Source: Flavobacterium sp. (GTDB lineage Bacteria; Bacteroidota; Bacteroidia; Flavobacteriales; Flavobacteriaceae). Taken from it: a stretch of DNA of 43,724 nucleotides. The DNA is taken from NCBI RefSeq assembly GCF_027533505.1, contig NZ_JAPZUB010000005.1, positions 1 through 43,724 of the forward strand, in the 5' to 3' direction. This document shows, one piece after another, positions 17,402 to 25,923 of the stretch (positions within the stretch are counted from its first letter, which is position 1; every line of letters starts with the position of its first letter). A model generated the notes under the pieces. It saw nothing but the letters and a program-made list of their open reading frames with translations, made no database searches and was not told where the DNA came from. The position numbers and the translations under genes were made by a program.

Positions 17402-17449
17402 CCACATTTTACCACTTTACTCCACTTTGTTGATAAGTTTTACCACTTT
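17402..17449 (-). promoter_or_regulatory. putative MraZ operator (AAAGTGG repeats)
   Basis: On the minus strand AAAGTGG occurs at 17449-17443, 17428-17422 and 17418-17412, and AATGTGG at 17408-17402. The last three have an exact 10-bp period and the first lies 21 bp before the second. The mollicute MraZ site is known as AAAGTG repeats at 10-bp spacing, and other MraZ proteins bind TGGG-type repeats at the same spacing, so this fits the family well. The boxes cover the region just upstream of the candidate -7 box, consistent with repression of mraZ and the dcw run. Confidence 0.75.
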
Positions 17450-17749
17450 GTATCAAAATCCTAGAGGAACACGGAAAAGGGTGTTTTACAAAAAGTTTAA
17501 CAATTGTGGATAAGGAGTAAAAAAATCGCATATTGCAAAGTCATTGGCCGATACTGAGCAAAAAAACTAAGGCTGATTTAACAAGTTTGAAGTGCTTAGA
17601 AAAAATGGAGTTCTGATTGCAAGCCCGTTAGCCATTTGACACTACAAATCAAAACACAACAGTAAGATAACCGCAAATAATGGGTATCACACTGGGATAT
17701 TAGGTTAAAAAAACTATATTTGTAACCAAGCAAAATCGTAGGATTCAAT
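17450..17749. other. divergent intergenic region between mraZ and the hydrolase gene
   Basis: No gene was found. It separates two divergent transcription units, and the right end carries the -7 box at 17715-17722 of the plus-strand unit. I see no terminator or long repeat in it. Confidence 0.5.
17715..17722 (+). promoter_or_regulatory. -7 promoter box of the hydrolase-engB unit
   Basis: TATATTTG is a full match to TAnnTTTG, 27 bases before the ATG at 17750. No clear TTG lies at the right distance upstream, so the call rests on the -7 box and its position. Confidence 0.5.
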
Positions 17750-18514
17750 ATGGATGTAAGCGCAAAAAAAGAGGGTAAATACCAATATTATGAAGCTGGA
17801 GAAGGCACGCCAATTGTGGTGTTGCATGGATTAATGGGCGGTTTGAGTAATTTTAAAGCTGTTGCTGATCACTTTTCGACCCGCGGCTATAAAGTGGTGA
17901 TTCCTGAATTGCCGCTATACACTCAAAACATCCTCAAAACCAACGTGAAAGCCTTTGCGAAATACGTCAAGGATTTTATTACCTACAAAGGGTTTCCGCG
18001 GGTAATCCTTTTGGGTAATTCGTTGGGAGGACACATCTCTTTATACCACACCAAAATGTATCCCGAAAAAGTAGCGGGTTTGGTGATTACCGGAAGCTCC
18101 GGTTTGTATGAGAGTGCTATGGGGGACAGTTACCCCAAACGCGGCGATTATGAGTACATCAAAAAGAAAACCGAAGACGTGTTTTACGACCCCAAAATGG
18201 CTACTCCAGAATTGGTGGACGAAGTATTTTCGATTGTCAATGACCGTATTAAAGTTTTAAAAACACTCACGATTGCCAAAAGTGCGATTCGTCATAATAT
18301 GGGGAAAGATTTGCCTAAAATGCATGTAAAAACCTGTATAATTTGGGGAAAAAATGACCGCGTTACTCCCCCTGAAGTCGCTGAAGAATTTCACAAGCTG
18401 ATGCCTAATTCAGACCTGTACTGGATTGATCAATGTGGCCATGCTGCGATGATGGAACAACCAGAAGCATTCAATCAGCATTTGGAAACGTGGCTGAAAA
18501 AAGAAGGTTTATAA
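17750..18514 (+). CDS. alpha/beta-fold hydrolase
   Basis: A 254-residue cytosolic alpha/beta hydrolase. The oxyanion-hole HGLMGG lies at residues 26-31, the nucleophile elbow GNSLGG places the Ser at 91, and the acidic member is in NDRVTPP near residue 204. The catalytic His is in CGHAAMMEQP near 230, followed by a family-typical ending. The whole triad is present, so it should be active; the substrate cannot be told from sequence. It is followed three bases later by engB, a pairing that suggests one transcript. Confidence 0.93.
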   Translation: MDVSAKKEGKYQYYEAGEGTPIVVLHGLMGGLSNFKAVADHFSTRGYKVVIPELPLYTQNILKTNVKAFAKYVKDFITYKGFPRVILLGNSLGGHISLYHTKMYPEKVAGLVITGSSGLYESAMGDSYPKRGDYEYIKKKTEDVFYDPKMATPELVDEVFSIVNDRIKVLKTLTIAKSAIRHNMGKDLPKMHVKTCIIWGKNDRVTPPEVAEEFHKLMPNSDLYWIDQCGHAAMMEQPEAFNQHLETWLKKEGL

Positions 18515-18517
18515 GGC

Positions 18518-19135
18518 ATGAAAATCAATAGCGCCGAATTTATCATCAGCAATTCTGTGGTGAGTAAATGCCCACAGGAACCCCTACCCGAGTATGCTTT
18601 TATTGGGCGCTCCAATGTGGGGAAATCCTCGTTGATTAATATGTTGACCAACCATAAAAATTTGGCTAAAACCTCGGGGCGCCCCGGGAAAACGCAGCTA
18701 ATCAATCATTTTAAAATCAATCAAAATTGGTTTTTGGTCGATTTGCCCGGATACGGCTATGCACGAGTATCCAAATCTACAAAAGCGACATTTCAAAAAT
18801 TCATCACCGATTATTTCGAAAAAAGAACCCAATTAGTGTGTGCGTTTGTCTTAATTGACGTGCGTTTGGAAGCCCAGAAAATCGATTTGGAATTTATCAA
18901 TTACTTGGGGGAAAATGGCATCCCTTTTTGCTTGGTTTTTACCAAAATGGATAAAATTACCCGAGTGAAAGCCGAATCCAATGTGGCAGCTTACCGAAAA
19001 AAACTGTTGGCCGAGAATTGGGAAGAAATGCCCCCTTACTTTATTACTTCTTCCGAAACCAAAGTGGGGCGTGAAGAGTTATTGACCTACATCGAATCGA
19101 TCAATGAAACCATTCGCAAATCGCCATTCCCTTAA
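18518..19135 (+). CDS. engB: ribosome biogenesis GTPase EngB (YsxC/YihA)
   Basis: A TrmE-Era-EngA-EngB-Septin family GTPase needed for 50S assembly. The P-loop GRSNVGKSS is at residues 30-38, G2 is in GRPGKTQ near 53, G3 is DLPGYG near 73, G4 is TKMDK near 147 and G5 is TSS near 180. The length (205) is normal. It lies between the hydrolase gene and a lipoprotein gene on the plus strand. Confidence 0.97.
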   Translation: MKINSAEFIISNSVVSKCPQEPLPEYAFIGRSNVGKSSLINMLTNHKNLAKTSGRPGKTQLINHFKINQNWFLVDLPGYGYARVSKSTKATFQKFITDYFEKRTQLVCAFVLIDVRLEAQKIDLEFINYLGENGIPFCLVFTKMDKITRVKAESNVAAYRKKLLAENWEEMPPYFITSSETKVGREELLTYIESINETIRKSPFP

Positions 19136-19144
19136 ACTATTGCC

Positions 19145-19768
19145 ATGAAAAAATCTATTTTACAAGCCATTCCATACACTATTTGCACCCTTTTCCTTAT
19201 CCTTTTATCGGGTTGTAATCTCCCCAAATACTCCGTGCTTTCGCAGGGACCTGCGGGCGGGGTGGACTTCCGTACGGGCAATTGGTTGTTGCTAGAAATT
19301 GATTGTCCGCCTGAAGTATATGGTGCACTCAATACGGCAATACAAACCGACTTCAAAGCCATTTTGGGCGATCGCATTTATTTTCCCCATCAAATACAAA
19401 GCGCGATCATTCCGAAAGACGCCAAAATACAAATGAAATTACCCACATTGAAGCAATTGGCCTTGGGGGTTCCTTCTTGTGATTATGTGATTCTATGCAA
19501 AGCCGTCATTGCCAAAGATGAAATGGGACTCGTCAATTATAATTCCCGTTTTCAGCAAACGCAGAAACAGAATATGGCGCATGTTACCTTGGAATGTTAC
19601 GACCTCAAAAAACAAACCCTGTTGTACTCCAAACGATTTACAGGAAGTACTACTAGCACTGTAATTCATGGCGGTGAACGATGGGAGCTAAGTGTCGATG
19701 CGCGCAAATTATTACTGAAAGCCTATGCGAAAGGGATGAAGGATTTACAGCGCACATCAGTACGCTAA
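19145..19768 (+). CDS. predicted lipoprotein of unknown function
   Basis: A 207-residue protein with a lipoprotein signal peptide: a basic start (MKK), a hydrophobic core and lipobox LLSGC with Cys24. The mature part is mixed alpha/beta with no repeats and no motif I recognise (WLLLEIDCPPEVYGALNTA, CDYVILCKAVIAKDE, GERWELSVDARKLLLKAYAKGM). It would sit in the outer or inner membrane facing the periplasm. The gene follows engB by nine bases and converges with gldC, with two bases between the two stop codons and no terminator. Confidence 0.75.
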   Translation: MKKSILQAIPYTICTLFLILLSGCNLPKYSVLSQGPAGGVDFRTGNWLLLEIDCPPEVYGALNTAIQTDFKAILGDRIYFPHQIQSAIIPKDAKIQMKLPTLKQLALGVPSCDYVILCKAVIAKDEMGLVNYNSRFQQTQKQNMAHVTLECYDLKKQTLLYSKRFTGSTTSTVIHGGERWELSVDARKLLLKAYAKGMKDLQRTSVR

Positions 19769-19770
19769 TG

Positions 19771-20109
19771 TTACCCCTTCAAATTTAATTTTTCGGCAAA
19801 GAAATCCGAGAAGTCCCGCATCGAATCGGCCATTTTATCGTCTTGGGTAGCCCGTTGATAGGTATCGGCCATGGCGACAAGGGTTTGATGAAAAAAGATT
19901 TTCATCTCATCCACCGGCATGTCTTTCGTCCACAAATCAATACGTAGCGTTTCTTTTTGCTGACTGTCCCACAACGACAACAGCACCGCTTTGGCTCCGG
20001 CATTTTCCACGCCACCATCAATGGCGGTCCAACTCAAGGCCTCGGGAATTCGATTTTCATCGAGGGTAACATTGACTTTTATTTCCGAGGTAAAGGTTTG
20101 CTTACTCAT
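19771..20109 (-). CDS. gldC: gliding motility protein GldC
   Basis: A 112-residue soluble protein beginning MSKQTFTSEIKVNVTLDEN, with IPEALSWTAIDGGVENAGAKAVLLSLWD and a C-terminal FFAEKLNLKG; these are GldC hallmarks. In Flavobacterium johnsoniae GldC is accessory to gliding and acts with GldB, which lies directly upstream here. I chose the start at 20109, which overlaps the gldB 3' end by eight bases; an upstream ATG at 20139 would add ten low-complexity residues. Confidence 0.93.
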   Translation of the reverse strand: MSKQTFTSEIKVNVTLDENRIPEALSWTAIDGGVENAGAKAVLLSLWDSQQKETLRIDLWTKDMPVDEMKIFFHQTLVAMADTYQRATQDDKMADSMRDFSDFFAEKLNLKG

Positions 20110-21070
20110 TCTTTTTGGGTTTGTATTTGGATTGTTCAAAGATACGATGTGCCTCCATAGCGAGCAAATCTTTGGGGGTTACCTCTTCATTATTTTCAAC
20201 AAACGACCGTATAATTTGCCATCCTACCCATTGGCCAATGCGCCCTGGCGTTTCGTTGTCAATTTCTAGATAAAATTTGGAAAAAGGAGCCATGTTGATA
20301 AACCGGTTGGGCAACTTACTATCGGTACTGTAGAGGTATTTGTTTTGTACAAAATTCTCCCAAATGTATGCTTCATTTTCTTGGCAAAATTGAAGTTGCT
20401 TAGGCGTATACCCGATTTTCTCCGCATCGGTGTAATCAGGAATCAAAAGATCTTTGAGATACAATTCTTTTCCGGCATCAATCATCAAACTCAAAAAATC
20501 GGCCTTACGCGACTTGGGAATCACCCGAAAACCTATGGCCGCAACCACATCGGGAATCATTTGACGCGGCTCAAAGTTGTCGCGAATGTACTGCGGAATG
20601 CCTGCATAAAAGGGGTGGTTTTTCCCGAGATACATTTCTAATGAAACAATCAATTTATCTTGCGTATAAATGGCTTTGTTTAGATAATCCATTTCCCCAA
20701 TAGCGGTATAAATACGGGGTTCTTTGACTTTAGGGAAATAATATTTGACATGCTTAAATACATCGTCAATTTCCGTTTGCTCGGCACTAAAGTCTTTATA
20801 GCGTTTGGACACCTCTCGGTAAAGTGCCTGCCAATCTTTATTTTGAAGGCGATTAACCCATACGGAATCGGGTACGCCGTCAGGGAAGAACTCAGGATAC
20901 TGTTGCTTCACCTTTGCCAAATCAGCAGGACTTGATTCATAAAAAGCCTGCTCAAATCGATGGAGTTGGGTTACTACAGGTATGGCTTCCACCTCTTTTT
21001 CCACCTTTGCTTTCGGATCACAGGCCACCACGACAAGTCCTACACAAAACAATCCTATCAATTTTTTCAT
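20102..21070 (-). CDS. gldB: gliding motility lipoprotein GldB
   Basis: A 322-residue lipoprotein: the signal peptide MKKLIGLFCVGLVVVACD has its lipobox Cys at residue 17. The mature protein contains LHRFEQAFYES, YPEFFPDG, VKYYFPKVKEPRIYTAIGE and a C-terminal GRIGQWVGWQIIRSFVENNEEVTPKDLLAMEA segment typical of the GldB family. GldB is required for gliding in F. johnsoniae. It is transcribed with gldC and lies back to back with nadE. Confidence 0.95.
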   Translation of the reverse strand: MKKLIGLFCVGLVVVACDPKAKVEKEVEAIPVVTQLHRFEQAFYESSPADLAKVKQQYPEFFPDGVPDSVWVNRLQNKDWQALYREVSKRYKDFSAEQTEIDDVFKHVKYYFPKVKEPRIYTAIGEMDYLNKAIYTQDKLIVSLEMYLGKNHPFYAGIPQYIRDNFEPRQMIPDVVAAIGFRVIPKSRKADFLSLMIDAGKELYLKDLLIPDYTDAEKIGYTPKQLQFCQENEAYIWENFVQNKYLYSTDSKLPNRFINMAPFSKFYLEIDNETPGRIGQWVGWQIIRSFVENNEEVTPKDLLAMEAHRIFEQSKYKPKKNE

Positions 21071-21189
21071 TCCTACAAAAATTTATTTTTCATTCGTAAA
21101 TAAAACCTTACCTTCGCCTTTTACGTAAATAAAAAAATACGTTCTAAAATGGTTAATTTCTTTGTCAATTAATTCAAAACGAACAAGTA

Positions 21190-21217
21190 TTGTAATTCGT
21201 ATAAATTAATATTTTTG
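21190..21217 (+). promoter_or_regulatory. nadE promoter (TTG-N17-TATTTTTG)
   Basis: TTG at 21190-21192 and TATTTTTG at 21210-21217 are 17 bases apart, a full match to the flavobacterial consensus. The predicted start site is near 21223, giving a leader of about 30 bases before the ATG at 21252. Confidence 0.65.
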
Positions 21218-21251
21218 CAAATATACGTGAGTTATCCTACTTTTCATTTGA

Positions 21252-22064
21252 ATGAACATGACAAATACCAACTCGTTTAATCCCGCCCGTGTCAACGATT
21301 ATATCGTGCAATGGTTGTTGGATTACGCCACCCAAGCCAAAGTAAATGGATTTGTGGTTGGCATTTCTGGTGGTGTAGACTCGGCCGTAACATCGACCTT
21401 GTGTGCACAAACAGGCTTACCCACTTTGTGTGTGGAAATGCCAATCCATCAGGCAGCGAGTCAGGTGAATCGCGCGCAAGAACATATCGCTCAATTGCAA
21501 GAGCGGTTTCCATGGGTCACAGGAATGCGTGTTGATTTAACCCCGGTTTTTGAAAGTTTTAAAAATGAAGTTCCCACGAGTCCCGATGAGAAAGCCTACT
21601 TCTTATCGTTGGCCAATAGTAGAGCGCGATTGCGAATGACTACTTTATATTATTTGGCAGGTATACACGGCCGTTTGGTCGCTGGAACCGGCAATAAAGT
21701 AGAAGATTTTGGCGTCGGATTCTACACCAAATACGGGGATGGCGGTGTCGACTTAAGTCCGATTGCCGATTTGATGAAAAGTGAGGTTTACGCACTTGGA
21801 AAGTTTTTACACATTCCTGAATCAATTCAGCACGCCGCTCCAACGGATGGATTATTTGGGGACAACCGAACCGATGAAGATCAGTTGGGCGCCAGTTATG
21901 ACGAACTGGAATGGGCGATGCGCGAACAGGAAAAAGGCAAACAAGCCGATGCTTTTACAGGCCGTGAGCTAGAAGTCTTTACCATTTATCAGCGACTCAA
22001 CCGCGCCAACCGACATAAAATGGAACCGATTCCAGTTTGTGTCCTTCCGGAAGCTTTGCGCTAA
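21252..22064 (+). CDS. nadE: NAD(+) synthase, ammonia-dependent
   Basis: Makes NAD from deamido-NAD, ATP and ammonia. The PP-loop SGGVDSAV is at residues 39-46; NSRARLRMTTLYYLA, GTGNKVEDFGVGFYTKYGDGGVDLSPI (shown in parts: GTGNKVEDFG, YGDGGVDLSPI) and the final LNRANRHKMEPIPVC are conserved in NadE. At 270 residues it is the short form without the N-terminal glutaminase domain, so it must use free ammonia. It is adjacent to gldB but divergent from it. MTNTNSF at 21258 is an alternative start. Confidence 0.96.
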   Translation: MNMTNTNSFNPARVNDYIVQWLLDYATQAKVNGFVVGISGGVDSAVTSTLCAQTGLPTLCVEMPIHQAASQVNRAQEHIAQLQERFPWVTGMRVDLTPVFESFKNEVPTSPDEKAYFLSLANSRARLRMTTLYYLAGIHGRLVAGTGNKVEDFGVGFYTKYGDGGVDLSPIADLMKSEVYALGKFLHIPESIQHAAPTDGLFGDNRTDEDQLGASYDELEWAMREQEKGKQADAFTGRELEVFTIYQRLNRANRHKMEPIPVCVLPEALR

Positions 22065-22140
22065 TCCTGAAGATCTTCAACGTTTTGGAACAACATCAAG
22101 AAAAATTAAGTTACCCTAACACACTCTAAAACGTTAAATT

Positions 22141-22770
22141 ATGATTACAGTTTGTCTAGCCGACAATTTACCCGTGGTTCATTACGGGGTCAAATCGTAT
22201 TTCAGGGATCACCCCGAAATTGCGGTGGTATCCAATGTAGGTAGCTTCTACATGGTGCCCGATGCCCTTCGGAACCGTGAGATCAACGTACTGGTTATCG
22301 ACTTAGAATTGGATGGCCTCAAAAGTATTTACGAACTTAAAGCGATTATTAAAAACTTTCCTAACACGAAAGTCCTAGTTTTCTCCAGCCTTAACGAACA
22401 AATTTATGCTCCTAATGCCATTAAAGCAGGCGCTGCGGGTTATGTGCACAAAAGCTCTAAATTGGAAACGCTTGGTACCACCATCATCCGTGTTCACCAA
22501 GGATTGGTGATGATGAGTGAAAACATCAAAAAGAACTTGGCCCTTATCGCCAAACAAAACAAAACTGAACGGGTATACCGCAAATTATCCAACCGCGAAA
22601 TTGAGGTGTTGCGTTACTTATCCGACGGTAAGAAAAACAATGAAATTTCTAAGATTTTAAATCTTAACGAAAAAACGATCAGTACCTACAAATTGCGTTT
22701 GTTGCAAAAACTAAACGTAACGAACTTGGTCGACTTGGTCAACAAAGCGAAAACGCTAGATATCGTTTAA
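22141..22770 (+). CDS. NarL/FixJ-type response regulator
   Basis: A 209-residue two-domain regulator. The receiver domain (residues 1-120) has the phospho-acceptor Asp54 in LVIDLELDG, Ser/Thr in VFSSL and Lys in GYVHKSS. The usual acidic pair near residue 8 is reduced to one Asp (LADNLP). The C-terminal LuxR-type helix-turn-helix (about 145-205) contains RKLSNREIEVLRYLSDGKKN and KTISTYKLRLLQKL. No partner kinase lies nearby. The 3' end converges on dnaG and the stop codons of the two genes overlap within TTAA. Confidence 0.93.
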   Translation: MITVCLADNLPVVHYGVKSYFRDHPEIAVVSNVGSFYMVPDALRNREINVLVIDLELDGLKSIYELKAIIKNFPNTKVLVFSSLNEQIYAPNAIKAGAAGYVHKSSKLETLGTTIIRVHQGLVMMSENIKKNLALIAKQNKTERVYRKLSNREIEVLRYLSDGKKNNEISKILNLNEKTISTYKLRLLQKLNVTNLVDLVNKAKTLDIV

Positions 22771-24752
22771 TGAAGACTGTGACGCGAAATAACGCGGCCG
22801 AGCTTCTTTGAAAAGACACTGGTCAAACCCAAGTAGTCAACGATCATCTCCAATGTACTTGAATTATCTGAATCAGCCTCCGGGCTGATTTCTTTTTTAA
22901 GCTCATCGATGATTTTATTCACCCAATACCATCGCAACGTGAGAATAGTTTCGGTGACATATTGCGCAATTCCCTGCATTTTATCTTTCACCAAAATATT
23001 CTTGGACTCCCAATTGTGCAAAAACTCACGCTCTTCTTGCATTAATATGCCCGTAACCGTCGCGGAAAGCTCGGGAGGCAATTGCGCCACATACTGATCC
23101 AAATCAAACTGTTCATTCTGATGCAAATACGTAATTACATCGTCGTAAATTTGTTTGAACCCCGGATGCGCCAATTCTATTTCGTCTTCTTGTAAACTCA
23201 AATAAATTCGATGAAAAACCTTGTATCGGTTCCATTCCCGCACCTCAACCATTTCCCCTCGCTCGTCAGCTTTCAACAAAACATCTTCAAAATCAACTTC
23301 TTGGGTTCCATACAACAAAAGGATTTCAATAATACGCTGTTCCAATAAATGCTGAATATCGACGCCTGTAGCGGGTTGTTCGGGGGTTTCATTGCGGTGC
23401 ACTTCAAATGCTTTCTGAGCCTCCTTTTGTTGCTTCCCAATAGCCTCAAACTCTTTTTTTAGCAACTGCGCCAAGGTATTAAACAAGACGTCTTCTGAAA
23501 TATCCATGATGCGGGAACACTCTTGGATGTAAATCTCCCGCTTAATACGATCGGGAATTTTGGAAATACTCACCACCATATCCCGAATCAGTTCCGCCTT
23601 TTTAATGGGGTCATTTTGGGCCTCACGCATCAACAGCGAGGCTTTAAACTGTATAAAGTCCTTGGCTTCAGTATCGAGATACGCCAACAAATCATGCAGC
23701 GGTGTTTTCTTGGCAAAACTATCGGGGTCTTCCCCATCGGGAAACGAACATACCTTGACGTTCATCCCTTCTTCCAGGATCAAATCAATCCCACGTAACG
23801 AAGCGCGTAATCCTGCGGCATCTCCGTCAAACAAAACGGTAATATTTTTGGTCAAGCGACTGATCAATCGAATTTGATCGGGCGTCAACGCGGTTCCCGA
23901 GGAGGCCACCACGTTTTCGATTCCCGCTTGATGCATTTGAATGACATCCGTATATCCCTCAACCAAATAACAACGGTCGTTTTTAGCAATGGCTTGTTTG
24001 GCATGAGAAATTCCGTACAACACCTTACTTTTATGGTACAAATCGCTCTCGGGCGAGTTCAAGTACTTGGCTGCTTTTTTATCGTTGGTGAGAATACGCC
24101 CCCCAAATCCCAAAACACGTCCCGACAAACTCTGTATGGGAAACATGACGCGGCCTTTGAAGCGATCAAAAGTTTTATCTTCTCCCACTATGGTCAATCC
24201 GGTTTTTTCAAGAAATTCCAACTGATAGCCCTTGGCCTGCGCCTCCTTGGTCAAAGCATCCCAAGTATTGGGAGAATAGCCCAGTCCAAACTTTTTAATG
24301 GTATCGTTGGTAAAACCGCGTTCCTTAAAATAGGTCCATGCAATGGCTTTGCCCTCTTCGGTGTCCCACAATTGTTGTTGAAAATACTGGGCGGCAAATT
24401 CGGTCACCAAAAACATACTCTCCCGTTCATTCATCGCCTCACGCTCCTCATCAGTGCGCTGCGTTTCTTCAATTTCGATATTATATTTTTTGGCCAAATA
24501 ACGAATGGCTTCCGGATACGAAAAATGCTCGTGCTCCATGATGAAAGCTATCGCATTCCCTCCTTTTCCCGTACTAAAATCCTTCCAAATTTGCTTCACT
24601 GGCGATACCATAAACGAAGGCGTACGTTCGTCGGAAAACGGACTTAAGCCTTTGAAATTACTACCCGCGCGTTTGAGTTGTACGAAGTCACCAATAACTT
24701 CCTCCACCCGAACGGCGTCGTAAACTTTATCTATCGTTTCTTTGGTTATCAC
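22767..24752 (-). CDS. dnaG: DNA primase DnaG
   Basis: Synthesises RNA primers at the replication fork. The N-terminal domain (1-100) has the primase fold signature but not the CHC2 zinc ligands: the usual CPFH becomes SPFS at 37-40 and the Cys pair near 60 is KDFSTGKGG. The TOPRIM domain follows with LVEGYTDV and VLFDGDAAG (acidic metal-binding residues intact). The C-terminal helicase-interacting region covers about 440-661. The length (661) is typical. Loss of the zinc cysteines also occurs, as far as I recall, in other members of this phylum. Confidence 0.96.
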   Translation of the reverse strand: MITKETIDKVYDAVRVEEVIGDFVQLKRAGSNFKGLSPFSDERTPSFMVSPVKQIWKDFSTGKGGNAIAFIMEHEHFSYPEAIRYLAKKYNIEIEETQRTDEEREAMNERESMFLVTEFAAQYFQQQLWDTEEGKAIAWTYFKERGFTNDTIKKFGLGYSPNTWDALTKEAQAKGYQLEFLEKTGLTIVGEDKTFDRFKGRVMFPIQSLSGRVLGFGGRILTNDKKAAKYLNSPESDLYHKSKVLYGISHAKQAIAKNDRCYLVEGYTDVIQMHQAGIENVVASSGTALTPDQIRLISRLTKNITVLFDGDAAGLRASLRGIDLILEEGMNVKVCSFPDGEDPDSFAKKTPLHDLLAYLDTEAKDFIQFKASLLMREAQNDPIKKAELIRDMVVSISKIPDRIKREIYIQECSRIMDISEDVLFNTLAQLLKKEFEAIGKQQKEAQKAFEVHRNETPEQPATGVDIQHLLEQRIIEILLLYGTQEVDFEDVLLKADERGEMVEVREWNRYKVFHRIYLSLQEDEIELAHPGFKQIYDDVITYLHQNEQFDLDQYVAQLPPELSATVTGILMQEEREFLHNWESKNILVKDKMQGIAQYVTETILTLRWYWVNKIIDELKKEISPEADSDNSSTLEMIVDYLGLTSVFSKKLGRVISRHSLH

Positions 24753-24783
24753 CCTTACTTATTTTAGGAACGGGTAAAAATAC

Positions 24784-24813
24784 AAAAAAGACGCCTTACA
24801 TAAAGCGTCTTTT
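24784..24813 (-). terminator. intrinsic terminator of the outer-membrane protein gene
   Basis: AAAAGACGC (24786-24794) pairs with GCGTCTTTT (24805-24813) around a 10-base loop. On the minus strand it is followed by further T residues. It lies 26 bases past the stop of the gene at 24840-25889 and could also slow plus-strand transcription. Confidence 0.8.
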
Positions 24814-24839
24814 CTCCCCACATCCTATCGTTATGTGCG

Positions 24840-25889
24840 TTAATTGAGATCGAAGCGAACGCCCAAGGAGATGTTGTTTTGTTTGACGGCATTGTTTTGG
24901 AACAATGGATTCAAATCGTATTTTAAATACAAACTTGTTTCCCGATAGCCGATATAGGTACTCAAACCGTAAATAAAGTTGGAGGCATTAAAATCACCTT
25001 TCACCTTTTGATCGTAATCCATATCGTCGATTTCAAATTCTGTTTTTTGTTTTGACTTGATGCGAATTCCAGCATAGCCTCCAACACCTAAGCGCAAACT
25101 TTTGTGCGTGCGGAATAGTGTTTTGTCGTCTTTCACTTCTTTTTTGGAAAAATCAAACTCCAAATGCAACGGAGCAACCAAATACACGTTCCGGAAACGG
25201 GCACTTTCTAAATTCACGGGACTAGTCACTAACACCGTTTGATCGCCTTGTTTTTCAAAAACACGGTTATCGGTAGGACGCAAATCGTTGTACATCAATG
25301 ACATTCCATATTTTACATGCAACAAGTTATCATTTTTAAACAATCGCGTGTTGTAGGTAAAACCCCATTCGTAAAAGCGAGATCCTGCAAAACGGAAATC
25401 GGAATTTTCAACCGAACCGTCGGTGACTACATTATTTAAACCGATGGCAAAAACAAACTGCGAGGTAGTGCGTTTTTCTCCACGGAAAGTATACTTTTTC
25501 TTGTTCTTGTCTTGGTTTCCAAAGTGAATGGAAAAAAACTTACCATCGATATGCACGGTATCGCGGGTAGCCAACTTCCCGTCGACTTTGTTTTGCACTA
25601 AAAGGCGAAGCTCATCGTTTAACGAATTGACGCGTGATTCAATTTTGGCTGCTGATTCGGTGGCCAAAACTTGCTTTTCGACTGCGGCTTGCGCTGCTGT
25701 GATTTCGCCTTTTTCCAAACGAACATTTACAGCTTCAACAGCGGTTTTTAGGGCTAATTTTTCCTCTAAGGTGACTTGTTCGATCTTATCGGCGATGGCG
25801 CGTGCTTTGGATTCAAACGTTTCTTGCGCCGTTAATTTTGAGGTTAAAGCACAAAGGATTAAGGCCAAATAAAAAATAAAATTTCTCAT
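24840..25889 (-). CDS. predicted outer-membrane beta-barrel protein
   Basis: A 349-residue exported protein with signal peptide MRNFIFYLALILCALTSKLTAQ. Residues 25-110 are rich in Ala, Glu and Lys with coiled-coil character (AAVEKQVLATESAAKIESRV). The rest alternates polar and hydrophobic residues with aromatic strand ends (YEWGFTYNTRLF, LHVKYGMSLMYND, LRLGVGGYAGIRI) and ends in GVRFDLN, as in outer-membrane barrels. No family name is offered. It follows the anti-sigma-like gene by 34 bases, so it may be in the same unit as the ECF sigma factor. Confidence 0.75.
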   Translation of the reverse strand: MRNFIFYLALILCALTSKLTAQETFESKARAIADKIEQVTLEEKLALKTAVEAVNVRLEKGEITAAQAAVEKQVLATESAAKIESRVNSLNDELRLLVQNKVDGKLATRDTVHIDGKFFSIHFGNQDKNKKKYTFRGEKRTTSQFVFAIGLNNVVTDGSVENSDFRFAGSRFYEWGFTYNTRLFKNDNLLHVKYGMSLMYNDLRPTDNRVFEKQGDQTVLVTSPVNLESARFRNVYLVAPLHLEFDFSKKEVKDDKTLFRTHKSLRLGVGGYAGIRIKSKQKTEFEIDDMDYDQKVKGDFNASNFIYGLSTYIGYRETSLYLKYDLNPLFQNNAVKQNNISLGVRFDLN

Positions 25890-25923
25890 GACGTAGTGAT
25901 TTTTGTTTTTTGATGAATGATTG

